Source of the DNA: JBGAPI01 sp044221335
GTDB lineage: Bacteria > Pseudomonadota > Gammaproteobacteria > Xanthomonadales > Ahniellaceae
Assembly: GCA_044221335.1 (NCBI GenBank)
Contig: JBGAPI010000025.1
Span: 9,598 to 73,597, forward strand
Length of the DNA stretch: 64,000 bases
Direction of reading: 5' to 3'
In this document: positions 26,308 through 34,799 of the stretch, piece by piece
Position numbering within the stretch: position 1 is the first letter of the stretch
Layout of the letters: each line of letters begins with the position of its first letter
Position numbers and translations under genes: made by a program
Notes under the pieces: generated by a model
Seen by the model: only the letters and a program-made list of their open reading frames with translations
What the model was told of the DNA's origin: nothing
The model's database searches: none

Positions 26308-27326
26308 GGTGGGGTGGGTCCTGCGGTCGAATTCGAGGGAGGGGATTCTGCCAGCGTAGCCGGCGGCTTCGGCCTGGCGTAGACGGGGCACAGCAGCCAC
26401 GCGACCTGCCGGTCGAGCGCGTTGGTGAAGATGAGATCGACGAATCGTATCGCCTGGGCGGTCGACCACAGCAGCCCGACGACGACCACTGCCGGCAACA
26501 CGCCGTTGCGAAAGCGCAGGCACCACCCGCGGATCACCCGCGTGGGACGAAGGACCTGCCGGTCCGAATACGGCCAGCGACCGGCTCTGAGGACGCGTCC
26601 CGAGTCGAGCATCGCGAAAATCGCCGCGCCCCAGACCAGCAGCAGCAGGTGGCCCAGCATCAGCGATGCGACATGGGCAGCGCCGAAATGATCGGACTCG
26701 GGGATCGCCATCGCGCGCCCGTTCAACCAGGCGAGATCGGCGCGGCCGAGCACGAACAGGATGGCGCCGAATGCCAGAACCGGCGCGATCCGGCGCAGGC
26801 GACTGGTCAGCGTCTCCCGCGGCGGGTAGACGATCGTGCCGTCGTAGCAGCTGCCGTCGGCGATCGACGAAGGCGGGCTCGTAGAGGTCAGATCCCGGAA
26901 CAGCGCGGCGCTGCCGCCGGTCCGTTCGACCGCGACCCATACCTGCTGCTCGCCGCGCCCCAGCGCGAGCCATTCGTGCCAGGTCGCACCGAGCCGGGCC
27001 GCACCGATCCAGGCGACGGTGCCGGCAGCGACCCTGAGATCGCGACGCGCGTCGTCGGCGCCGACGAGCCGGAGCAGGAGTCCCGTGGCGTCGCGGCCGA
27101 GCACACCGAACTGTGGCGAGTGCCAGTTGATCAACCGCGGTGCACGGTCCTCCATCGTCGCGATCGCCACCGCGGTCGCGCCGTCGCCGAGCGCTCGACA
27201 TTCACGCTCCTGCGCGGCGCGCAGCATCGCTCGGCGACGCGACTGCAGGACCGCGGCGATCCACAGCGGCGAGGTGACGGCCAACGCGACCAGCACGTCG
27301 GTCACGGAGAAGTCGAGTCGATTCAC
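26304..27326 (-). CDS. unknown four-pass membrane protein in the tyrosine operon
   Basis: 340 aa, not recognised. Predicted membrane segments: about residues 7-27 (VTDVLVALAVTSPLWIAAVL), 182-202 (IAPVLAFGAILFVLGRA), 218-242 (ASLMLGHLLLLVWGAAIFAM) and 276-300 (GVLPAVVVVGLLWSTAQAI). The loop between the first two (about 150 residues) is soluble and holds several tryptophans. Its stop overlaps the fahA start by 4 nt, so it is translated together with fahA, yet no such protein is a standard part of homogentisate breakdown. A 12-bp hairpin at the hmgA stop lies just upstream. Confidence 0.7.
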   Translation of the reverse strand: MNRLDFSVTDVLVALAVTSPLWIAAVLQSRRRAMLRAAQERECRALGDGATAVAIATMEDRAPRLINWHSPQFGVLGRDATGLLLRLVGADDARRDLRVAAGTVAWIGAARLGATWHEWLALGRGEQQVWVAVERTGGSAALFRDLTSTSPPSSIADGSCYDGTIVYPPRETLTSRLRRIAPVLAFGAILFVLGRADLAWLNGRAMAIPESDHFGAAHVASLMLGHLLLLVWGAAIFAMLDSGRVLRAGRWPYSDRQVLRPTRVIRGWCLRFRNGVLPAVVVVGLLWSTAQAIRFVDLIFTNALDRQVAWLLCPVYARPKPPATLAESPPSNSTAGPTPP

Positions 27327-27390
27327 GATCGGACGATTCCGTCGGCGGAAGTGCGCATGGCCGTGGATCTGGGGTCCGAACGCGGGCGGG

Positions 27391-27417
27391 CAATTCCGGC
27401 GCCTAGCGCCGGAATTG
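27391..27417. other. 12-bp hairpin with the hmgA stop codon as its loop
   Basis: Perfect inverted repeat 27391-27402 / 27406-27417 (CAATTCCGGCGC and its complement); the 3-nt loop is the TAG stop codon of hmgA. There is no U-tract, so transcript protection or partial termination before the membrane protein and fahA genes is more likely than full termination. Confidence 0.75.
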
Positions 27418-28725
27418 GTTCCGAAGCCCCTGCCAGCACTTCCAGTAGTCGCGCTGCAGCTCCGGCGCGTCCATCGCCTGGCGGGTCGGGTGCAGCACGC
27501 CGCGGGTCTCGAACATGAAGGCCATGGTGTCGACGACGTGCGTCGGCTTCGTGGTGTCGATCGCGCTCGCCTTGGCGAACACGTCGGCGTCCGGACCGTG
27601 GCCGCTCATGCAGTTGTGCAGGCTGGCGCCGCCGGGAACGAAACCCTCTTCCTTGGCGTCGTAGATGCCATGCACGAGGCCCATGAACTCGCTCGCGACG
27701 TTGCGGTGGTACCAGGGCGGACGGAAGGTGTTCTCGGCGACCAGCCAGCGCGGAGGGAAGATCACGAAGTCGAGGTTGGCCCAGCCCGGCGTGTCCGACG
27801 GCGAGGTCAGCACGGTGAAGATCGACGGGTCCGGGTGGTCGTAGCTGATCGAACCGATGGTGTTGTAGCGGCGCAGGTCGTACTTCACCGGCGTGTAGTT
27901 GCCGTGCCAGCCGACCACGTCGAGCGGCGAGTGGCCGATCCGCGCCGACCAAAGCCGGCCCTGGAACTTGTTGACCAGTTCGAAATCGCCCTCGAGCTCC
28001 TCGAACGCGGCCACCGGCGCCAGGAAGTCGCGCGCGTTCGCCATGCCGTTCGATCCGATGGGTCCCAGCTCTGGCAGGCGCAGGTGGGCACCGAAGTTCT
28101 CGCAGACGTAGCCGCGCGACGGGCCGTCGAGGAGGTCGACGCGGAAGCGCACGCCACGCGGGATGATCGCGATTTCCTGCGGCTCGACCTCGAGCACGCC
28201 CATCTCGGTGGCGATGCGGAGCCGACCCTGCTGCGGCACCACCAGCATCTCGGCATCGGAGTTCATCGCGTAGCGACCGGTCATCGAGCGCGTCGCGGTG
28301 TAGGCGTGGATGCCGATGCCGGCACCGGCGGCGGCGCTGCCGTGGCCGGCCATCGCGACCAGGCCGTCGATGAAGTCGCCGGCGTCGGCCGCGATCGCCC
28401 GGGCGCCCCAGCGCAGCTGGTTCGGCGTCGCCGGCAGCTCGTCGAAGCGGTTGTGGAAGCTGGTTTCAGGGAGGAGCTCGAATGGCGCGTGCACCGCACC
28501 CGGGCGGATCCGGTAGAACCAGGTCCGGCGGTTGACGTGGCGCGGCGCGGTGAACGCGGTGCCGGACAGCTGCTCGGCGTACAGGCCGTGCGCGGCGCGC
28601 TGCGGCGAGTTCATTCCGACCGGCAGGGTGCCTGCCACCGCCTCGGTGGCGAACTCGTTGCCGAAGCCGGACTGGTAGGCGAGGCCGGCGGCGACGCTGA
28701 CGTGGGTGGCGTGGGCGTGGTTCAT
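27403..28725 (-). CDS. hmgA: homogentisate 1,2-dioxygenase
   Basis: Fe(II) enzyme that opens the ring of homogentisate to maleylacetoacetate. 440 aa, the normal size. Landmarks: YQSGFGNEFATEA near the N-terminus, RTWFYRIRPG, IIPRGVRFRVDL, VVGWHGNYTPVKYDL, and the iron-binding region PPWYHRNVASEFMG (His and Glu) followed by PGGASLHNCMSGHGPD with a further His. It begins four bases after the hppD stop. The stop codon lies in the loop of a 12-bp hairpin. Confidence 0.96.
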   Translation of the reverse strand: MNHAHATHVSVAAGLAYQSGFGNEFATEAVAGTLPVGMNSPQRAAHGLYAEQLSGTAFTAPRHVNRRTWFYRIRPGAVHAPFELLPETSFHNRFDELPATPNQLRWGARAIAADAGDFIDGLVAMAGHGSAAAGAGIGIHAYTATRSMTGRYAMNSDAEMLVVPQQGRLRIATEMGVLEVEPQEIAIIPRGVRFRVDLLDGPSRGYVCENFGAHLRLPELGPIGSNGMANARDFLAPVAAFEELEGDFELVNKFQGRLWSARIGHSPLDVVGWHGNYTPVKYDLRRYNTIGSISYDHPDPSIFTVLTSPSDTPGWANLDFVIFPPRWLVAENTFRPPWYHRNVASEFMGLVHGIYDAKEEGFVPGGASLHNCMSGHGPDADVFAKASAIDTTKPTHVVDTMAFMFETRGVLHPTRQAMDAPELQRDYWKCWQGLRNQFRR

Positions 28726-28729
28726 GGCC

Positions 28730-29791
28730 TTACAGCACCCCGCGGCGCATCTGGTCGCGTTCGATGCTCTCGAACAGCGCCTGGAAGTTGCCTTCGCCGA
28801 AGCCCTCGTTGCCCTTGCGCTGGATGATCTCGAAGAAGATCGGGCCGATGTTGGTCTCGGTGAAGATCTGCAGCAGCAGCTTCTTCTTCGTCTCCTGGTC
28901 GGCGTCGATCAGGATCTTCAGTTCCTTCATCCGCGCCACGTCTTCCTTGTGGCCCGGGATGCGCTCGTCGATCACGTCATAGTAGGTGTTCGGCGTGTGC
29001 AGGAAGGTCACGCCCTGCGCGCGCATCGCGGTGATGGTCGCGTAGATGTCGTCGGTGAAGCAGGCGATGTGCTGGATGCCCTCGCCGTGGTACTGGTCGA
29101 GGTATTCGTTGATCTGCGACTTCGGGTCGGAGGACTCGTTGAGCGGGATCCGCACCACGCCATCCGGCGCGGTCATCGCCTTCGAGACGAGGCCGGTCTT
29201 CGCGCCCTTGATGTCGAAGTAGCGGATCTCGCGGAAGCCGAACAGGCGCTCGTAGTAGTCGGACCACTTCGCCATGTTGCCGAAGTAGAGGTTGTGGGTC
29301 AGGTGGTCGATGAAGGTCAGCCCGAAGCCGAACGGCTCGCGGTCGACGCCGGCGATGAACTCGAACTCGGCCGCGAACGGGTCGACACCGTCGGTGACGA
29401 GGTACAGCATGCAGTCGCCGATGCCCTTGATCACCGGCGCGGCGATCGCGCGGGTCTCGGCCTTGTGCGTCATCACCTCGGCGCCGCGCGTCGTCACCTC
29501 GGCCTGGACCTCGGCGCCGTCGCGCACCCGGATCGCGAAGCCGCAGGCGCAGGGGCCGTGCTTCGCGGCGAAGTCGGAAGCGAAGGAGTCCGGCTCGGCA
29601 TTGACCAGGAAGTTCACGCCGCCCTGGCGGTACAGCGTGATCGCCTTCGTCTTGTGCCGCGCGACGGCGGTGAAACCCATCTGCACGAACAGGCGATGCA
29701 GCGCTTCCGGCTGCGGCGCCGCGAACTCGACGAACTCGAAGCCGTGGATGCCGAGGGGGTTGGGGAACAGCGGGGTGGTCTGGGCGGACAT
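28730..29791 (-). CDS. hppD: 4-hydroxyphenylpyruvate dioxygenase
   Basis: Fe(II) enzyme that turns 4-hydroxyphenylpyruvate into homogentisate. 353 aa with two VOC-type halves; iron ligands visible as His in FIDHLTHNLYFGNM, His in GEGIQHIACFTDDIY, and Glu in IGPIFFEIIQRKGNEGFGEG, the family C-terminal signature. It is the first gene of the minus-strand tyrosine operon, 214 nt from the divergent marR gene; that spacer holds a long inverted repeat and a GTTTCACCTGAAAC palindrome. Confidence 0.96.
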   Translation of the reverse strand: MSAQTTPLFPNPLGIHGFEFVEFAAPQPEALHRLFVQMGFTAVARHKTKAITLYRQGGVNFLVNAEPDSFASDFAAKHGPCACGFAIRVRDGAEVQAEVTTRGAEVMTHKAETRAIAAPVIKGIGDCMLYLVTDGVDPFAAEFEFIAGVDREPFGFGLTFIDHLTHNLYFGNMAKWSDYYERLFGFREIRYFDIKGAKTGLVSKAMTAPDGVVRIPLNESSDPKSQINEYLDQYHGEGIQHIACFTDDIYATITAMRAQGVTFLHTPNTYYDVIDERIPGHKEDVARMKELKILIDADQETKKKLLLQIFTETNIGPIFFEIIQRKGNEGFGEGNFQALFESIERDQMRRGVL

Positions 29792-29870
29792 GGCGGGCTC
29801 GCTGGTTGATGGGGTGCGGCGGTCATCGCCGTCCAGGAATCGTTCATCGCGGCGGCTCGGCCGTAGGGCC

Positions 29871-29955
29871 CAGGGCCCAGGGCCCAGAAGAGCAGGCTCG
29901 GCTTTCGACCGAAGCGCAGGCGCACGTCGACGCGCTCTTCTGGGCCCTGAGCCCT
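29871..29955. repeat. GGGCCCAGGGCCCAGAAGAGC inverted repeat
   Basis: Two 22-nt arms (29871-29892 and 29934-29955) are complementary with one mismatch, separated by 41 nt. Each arm itself contains GGGCCC palindromes in tandem. It lies between hppD and marR, so it would separate their promoters. Confidence 0.75.
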
Positions 29956-29974
29956 GGGCCCTGCTCCCGATATA

Positions 29975-29988
29975 GTTTCACCTGAAAC
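29975..29988. promoter_or_regulatory. probable MarR operator
   Basis: GTTTCA-CC-TGAAAC, a perfect 6+6 palindrome overlapping a TATAGT -10-like hexamer, 17 nt before the marR start codon. MarR proteins bind such palindromes in divergent spacers; binding here and control of hppD are inferred. Confidence 0.55.
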
Positions 29989-30005
29989 CATTCAAGACGC
30001 AAGCC

Positions 30006-30428
30006 ATGGAACACGCCCACCTCGACCTCGAGCACTTCCTGCCCTATCAGCTGTCGGTGCTGTCCAACCGGATCAGCGGGGCGATCGCGGCCGAGTACGA
30101 GGACCGCCATCAGCTACCGGTGACGGAATGGCGGGTGATCGCCGTGCTCGGTCGCTTCGACGGGCTGTCGGCCAACGAGGTCGCCGCACGCACGGCGATG
30201 GACAAGGTCGCGGTCAGCCGCGCGATCGCGCGGCTGATCGCCGCCGGCCGCGTGCGCCGGCGCATCGACCCCGCCGACCGTCGCCGTTCGATGCTGCGCC
30301 TCACGATCCGCGGCCGCGCGGTGTTCGACGACGTGGTGCCGCGGGCGATGGCGGCGGAGCGGCGCCTGCTCGGCCGTGCTCGCGCCGGAAGAAGCGCAAG
30401 GCGCTGGCGACGATCCTCACGGCGCTGA
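30006..30428 (+). CDS. MarR-family regulator, C-terminus frameshifted
   Basis: Winged-helix regulator divergent from the tyrosine operon, whose likely repressor it is. Residues 1-120 are normal: dimer helix YQLSVLSNRISGAIAAEY, recognition region LSANEVAARTAMDKVAVSRAIARLI and wing RRRIDPADRRRSMLRLT. After RRLLG the frame reads an arginine-rich tail and stops at 30428. In another frame the expected last helix appears (KALATILTALTEQGLPALE) and ends at TAG 30464-30466. The reading needs net two extra bases around 30380-30410, so this is either a recent pseudogene or a sequencing error. Confidence 0.8.
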   Translation: MEHAHLDLEHFLPYQLSVLSNRISGAIAAEYEDRHQLPVTEWRVIAVLGRFDGLSANEVAARTAMDKVAVSRAIARLIAAGRVRRRIDPADRRRSMLRLTIRGRAVFDDVVPRAMAAERRLLGRARAGRSARRWRRSSRR

Positions 30429-30462
30429 CGGAACAGGGCCTCCCGGCGCTCGAGGCCCCCCG

Positions 30463-30544
30463 GTAGGGCGGCCACTGGCCGCCATGGCGAGGCGCACGGC
30501 GGCAACAAACGACGTTTCGCGATGGCGGCCGTTGGCCGCCCTAC
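30463..30544. repeat. GTAGGGCGGCC palindromic repeat
   Basis: GTAGGGCGGCCA at the left end and its complement at the right end, with inner GGCGGCC hairpins. The left end supplies the original TAG stop of the marR frame. Confidence 0.75.
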
Positions 30545-30545
30545 G

Positions 30546-30571
30546 AAAAGCCCGCCTCGCGGCGGGCTTTT
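30546..30571. terminator. bidirectional intrinsic terminator
   Basis: AAAAGCCCGCC-TCGC-GGCGGGCTTTT: 11-bp stem with flanking A and T runs, serving both marR (+) and the peptide transporter (-), which converge here. Confidence 0.85.
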
Positions 30572-30595
30572 CGTTTCGCGCGCAGGCGGCTGCGT

Positions 30596-32091
30596 CTACT
30601 TCACGCCGTGCATCAGCTTGTTGATCAGTGGCGCGATGATCAGCAGCAGCACGCCGGCCCCCATCAGCAGGTAGAAGCTGAAGGTGAATCCGTGCAGCGC
30701 GGAATCGATGGTGAGGCCGGTCTCGCCGGAGATCTTGGCCGCCAGGTTGCCGGCCAGCTTGTTGCCGAGCGAGATGCTCATGAACCACGCGCCCATGGTC
30801 GCGCCGACCATGTGCGCCGGCGCCAGCTTGGTCACCATCGACAGGCCGATCGGCGAAATGCAGAGCTCGCCCATGGTCTGCAGCACGTAGCACACCGCCA
30901 GCGGCCAGAACGGGATCATCTTGTTGGCGTCGACGAAGCTGGTCAGCGCCCACATCAGCACCAGGAAGCCGAGCGCGTTGCCGATCAGGCCGAAGGCGAA
31001 CTTGCGCGGGATCGACGGCAGGCGATTGGCCTTCTCCAGGATCGCCCAGATCGCGGTGATCAGCGGACCGAGTGCGACGATCGCCAGCGGGTTCACCGAC
31101 TGGAACCAGCCGATCGGGAATTCCCAGCCGCCGAACATCTTGCGGTTGACCACCTGCTCGGCGAGGAAGTTGAACGAGCTGCCGGCCTGCTCGAAGAACA
31201 TCCAGAACAGGATGTTGGCGATGAACAGGATCAGCAGCGCGACGATCTTGTCCATCTGCACGCGGTCGGACTTCATGCCGGCGCCGACCAGCATCGCGCA
31301 GCAGCCGAGGAACACCGTCCACAGGATGTAGTCGAGGATCTCGTTCTTCGACAGCAGCAGGTAGATCAGCGGCAGCACCAGGATCGCGCCGCCGAGCACG
31401 ATGCCGTAGCCGGCCATGCCCTGCTTGCCCGCCGGCGGATGTCCGACATGCAGCAGCTGGCCACGGCCGATGCCGAACCACAGGAGCCCGAGCAGCATGC
31501 CGACACCGGCGGCCGCGAACACCGCGGAATAGTTCGGATGCTCCGGCGTACCGAACCACAGGGTGGCGGCCCAGCCGGTGATCAGCGGCGCGAAGAACGC
31601 GCCCGCGTTGATGCCCATGTAGAAGATGGTGAAGCCGGCGTCGCGCTTGAAGTCGCCCTGCGCATAGAGATTGCCGACCATCGACGAGATGTTCGGCTTG
31701 AACAGGCCGTTGCCGACGATGATGAAGGACAGGCCGACCAGGAAGATGTTGTGGTCGGGCACCATCACGGTGAACAGGCCGATCGCGATCAGGATGCCGC
31801 CCAGCATGACCGAGCGCTGGAAGCCGAGAATCTTGTCGGCGACCATGCCACCGAACACGCCAGGTGGCGTAGACCAGGGCGGTGTAGGCGCCGTAGGTAC
31901 GGCTGGCACTGGCCTGGCCCCGCCGGGTCCCCGCCGAAGAAGGCCGCCACGATGTACAGCGTCAGCGCCCAGCGCATGCCGTAGTAGCAGAAGCGCTCCC
32001 AGAACTCCGTCATGAACAGCATCCACAACGGCTTCGGATGACCCCACTGCGGGGTGAAATCGGTGGGGCTGCCCGTACGCGCGTTCGACAT
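30596..32091 (-). CDS. POT-family proton/peptide transporter, broken by two frameshifts near the N-terminus
   Basis: Di-/tripeptide proton symporter of the inner membrane. Read through, about 498 aa. The N-terminus is in one frame (GHPKPLWMLFMTEFWERFCYYGMRWALTLYI, with the family ExxERFxYY motif, up to about 31930) and the rest in another from GVFGGMVADKILG (31868 down). The stretch between (expected ASRTYGAYTALVYAT) is seen in the third frame, so there are two small indels, near GGGGCC 31915-31925 and near 31862. About ten further membrane segments are intact, including FKPNISSMVGNLY and FFEQAGSSFNFLA. AGGAG lies 6 nt before ATG 32091. Assembly error or recent decay cannot be told apart here. 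Confidence 0.85.
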
Positions 32092-32374
32092 CATCGGCTC
32101 CTGCAGGATCCGTGGCGGCGACCGCCCTCCGCGGGCGCCGGCCAAAAAAGTGCGCAAGGATTACTGGCTGGCGCCGCGGCCGTCAAACGCTTTTGCCTGC
32201 TGCAGTGCAGCATGTCGCGGGGATAGTGATTCGCGAATCGACGCGCCGTGCTCGGCCCGGAATCACCGCGTCGCGATCCACCCTCCCGCAGCGCACGGCA
32301 CCGCCGTCGCACCGGTGTCGCGACCAAGCTCGGGGCGCCCACCCGAATCGACGCTCCGCGCCCGCATCGCACCG

Positions 32375-33436
32375 TCAGGAAATGACGCGCTGCACGAACC
32401 ACACCAGTCCCATCGCACCCACCAGCACCGACGCCACCCGCACGCCGTGCGGGTCGAAGCCAGGCCGCCGACGCAGCAGCGCGACCACCGGCAGCAGCAG
32501 CGCCAGGACGGCGAGTTGTCCGATCTCGACGCCGAGGTTGAAGCCGAGCAGCGCCATCGGCAGATCCGACCTTGGCAAGGCGATCTCCTGCAGTGCGCCG
32601 GCGAAGCCGAAGCCGTGGATCAGCCCGAACGGAAACGTGATCCGCCAGCGTCGCTCGATGTCCTTCGCGAACCAGTTCTCGCCGGCGACATAGACGATGG
32701 TCAGCGCGATCAGCGGCTCGATCAGGGCCGGCGGCGGCGCCAGGACACCGAACACGGCAAGACCGAGCGTGATCGAGTGCGCGACGGTGAAGGCGGTGAC
32801 CACCTTCACCACCGCGGCGATGCGGCCGCCGAGCACCACCAGTGCGAACAGGAACAGCAGGTGATCGTAGCCGCTGAGGATGTGCTCGACGCCCATTCCG
32901 ACAAGCCCGACGAAACCCGTCGACGGCGACGACGCGGCGGCGTCGATGGAGAAGCGCGGTGCCGCCTCGTAGACCACCGCCGGCGTCGCGCCGGGCCCGA
33001 TGGCGGCGAGATGCCGATGACCGACCGACAGTCGCGCGAGCCAGGGCCAGTGCACCTCGACCGCGCCCTCGGCGCTGGCGCAGTCGTAGTCGGCACGCAG
33101 AGCGACGCCGTCTGCCTCCAGCAGCCGCGCGCCCTGGTAGCTCATCGCGCAGCGGCGACCGCTACGGGTCAGCGCGATCCCGTCGGCCAGCCCCGCCGCG
33201 ATCGCCATCGCGCCCTGCTCGAGCTCGGCCTCGGCGAGGCGTCCATCGCCATCGCGGTCGAGACTGTCGACCGCGCGCAGCAGCTCCCCGCGGGCGAACG
33301 CGAGGTCGACGACGACGCGATCACCGGCGATCCGATAGTCGCCGCGCGAGACCCCCACCGCATGGGCGTCGGCCATGTCGGACGCCGCCCAGCACAGGAG
33401 GGCCGCAAGGAGCCGGAGGATGAAGTTCGCATTCAT
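32375..33436 (-). CDS. HupE/UreJ-family membrane protein
   Basis: 353 aa. A signal-like N-terminus (FILRLLAALLCWAASDMADA) and a soluble beta-rich outer part (about residues 25-180) are followed by a HupE/UreJ_2 membrane domain with six or so segments: MGVEHILSGYDHLLFLFALV, KVVTAFTVAHSITLGLAVFG, FGLIHGFGFAGALQ, FNLGVEIGQLAVLALLL. The conserved histidines in HILSGYDH, AHSIT and LIHGFGFA match family metal-related residues. It overlaps the TPR gene stop by 4 nt and is the last gene of the DUF4331-TPR-HupE unit. A metal transport role is a family guess. Confidence 0.85.
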   Translation of the reverse strand: MNANFILRLLAALLCWAASDMADAHAVGVSRGDYRIAGDRVVVDLAFARGELLRAVDSLDRDGDGRLAEAELEQGAMAIAAGLADGIALTRSGRRCAMSYQGARLLEADGVALRADYDCASAEGAVEVHWPWLARLSVGHRHLAAIGPGATPAVVYEAAPRFSIDAAASSPSTGFVGLVGMGVEHILSGYDHLLFLFALVVLGGRIAAVVKVVTAFTVAHSITLGLAVFGVLAPPPALIEPLIALTIVYVAGENWFAKDIERRWRITFPFGLIHGFGFAGALQEIALPRSDLPMALLGFNLGVEIGQLAVLALLLPVVALLRRRPGFDPHGVRVASVLVGAMGLVWFVQRVIS

Positions 33437-34737
33437 GGGCGGCGTCCGTTGTCGGCGAGCGCGCGACGGCCGAGCAGCGCGCGCGCCTCGGCCGTGAGCG
33501 TGGCGTCGAGCAGCGGTTCGGCGTCGAGCACCTCCGCGATCAACGCGCGACCGCCGTCGCGTTCGCCCTGCGCGTAGCGGACCATGCCGGCGTGGAGGCG
33601 GACGCGCGGATCGTGCGTGCCGACGGCGAGCGCTGCATCGCTGGCGGCTCGCGCCTCGGCGACGCGGCCGTTGCGCAGCAGCGCGAGCGCATAGGCATCG
33701 TCGATGTACACGCCGCCACGGCCGCGGCGCTCCTGCTCGATCAGCGAGAGCGCCAACGGCGACTGGTCGCCGCGCCCCGCGAGCCAGCTGCCGAGCCCCA
33801 GCGCATCGCCGCGGCGACCGATCGCGACGACATCGTCGAAGTGACGCGTCGCGGCCGCCTCGTCGCCCATTGCCTCGGCGGCCTCCACGGCCAGCGCCGC
33901 GGCCTCGAGGCTGCGCCGCTGGCCCAGGAGCGGCGTGAGCCGCGACAGGGCCCTCTCCGGCCGCCGCTCGGCCAGGTCGATCCGAGCCCGGACCAGCAGC
34001 GCTTGAACCGACTCCGGCCATCGTGCCAGCGCGGCGTCGGCTAGCGCAGTCGCGCCGCTACGATCTCCGGCCGCGGCATAGACCGCCGCTGCATCCGCCA
34101 GCAGCCAGGCCGCCGCCTCCGGTCGTGCCGGATCGAGCCGGGACAGCGCGTCCTTGTACATCCGGGTCGCGCCGGCGAAGTCGCCCCGCAGCCAGCGCAG
34201 CCAGGCGGCGCGCGCATACGCCGGCGCGGCCGGCTGGACCTCCAGCTGCCTCTGCACCGCGTCGGTGGCGGCGTCGTAGTGGCCGAGCTCGAGCTCCGCG
34301 TCGGCCAGCACGCCGAGCGCCTCGGGGCGATCGGCGTCGATCGAAAGAATGGCAGCCGCGACGTCGCGCGCCTCGCCGAATCGGTGGTTCTCCATCAGGT
34401 CCAGCGCGACCAGCTCCCGCGCCGCCGGCAGTCCCGGGACGTCCGCCTCGGCCTTCTCGGCACAGGCGCGGACGTTGAGGAAGAATCCGGGATCGGCCGC
34501 GCGCCGCGCCTGCCGCAGGAAACGCTGGCCACGGTCGACGTAGGCCAGAGCGCGGTGCTCGGGTCGCGGGTCGGCGGCGATTCTCGCGACGGCGCCGCTG
34601 GCATCGCCCGGCAGCGGGGCGGCGCAGAGCAGGGTCGGCTCGTCCGCGATCGTCACCGCAGTCGGAGGTGCCACATGCCCGCAAGCGGCGAGCGCGGCGA
34701 AACCGAGCACGAGCAGGGTCGGTCGGGTCTGGATCAT
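33433..34737 (-). CDS. TPR-repeat lipoprotein
   Basis: 434 aa. MIQTRPTLLVLGFAALAAC is a lipoprotein signal with Cys at residue 19. The rest is a chain of tetratricopeptide-like helices (ALAYVDRGQRFLRQARRA, RPEALGVLADAELELGHYDAATDAVQRQL, YARAAWLRWLRGDFAGATRMYKDAL, RLHAGMVRYAQGERDGG). GGGAG lies upstream of the ATG at 34737. It sits between the DUF4331 and HupE/UreJ genes, an order that recurs in proteobacteria, suggesting a shared extracytoplasmic function that remains undefined. Confidence 0.82.
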   Translation of the reverse strand: MIQTRPTLLVLGFAALAACGHVAPPTAVTIADEPTLLCAAPLPGDASGAVARIAADPRPEHRALAYVDRGQRFLRQARRAADPGFFLNVRACAEKAEADVPGLPAARELVALDLMENHRFGEARDVAAAILSIDADRPEALGVLADAELELGHYDAATDAVQRQLEVQPAAPAYARAAWLRWLRGDFAGATRMYKDALSRLDPARPEAAAWLLADAAAVYAAAGDRSGATALADAALARWPESVQALLVRARIDLAERRPERALSRLTPLLGQRRSLEAAALAVEAAEAMGDEAAATRHFDDVVAIGRRGDALGLGSWLAGRGDQSPLALSLIEQERRGRGGVYIDDAYALALLRNGRVAEARAASDAALAVGTHDPRVRLHAGMVRYAQGERDGGRALIAEVLDAEPLLDATLTAEARALLGRRALADNGRRP

Positions 34738-34752
34738 GCAACGGTCTCCCAT

Positions 34753-34784
34753 AAAAAAGCCCCGCCGCGTCGCCGCGGCGGGGC
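34753..34784 (-). terminator. intrinsic terminator after the DUF4331 gene
   Basis: 11-bp stem GCCCCGCCGCG/CGCGGCGGGGC, 4-nt loop, followed by TTTTTT on the minus strand. It separates the DUF4331 gene from the TPR-HupE pair, so the latter relies on read-through or a weak own promoter. Confidence 0.92.
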
Positions 34785-34799
34785 CGAGCCCAAACGAAC

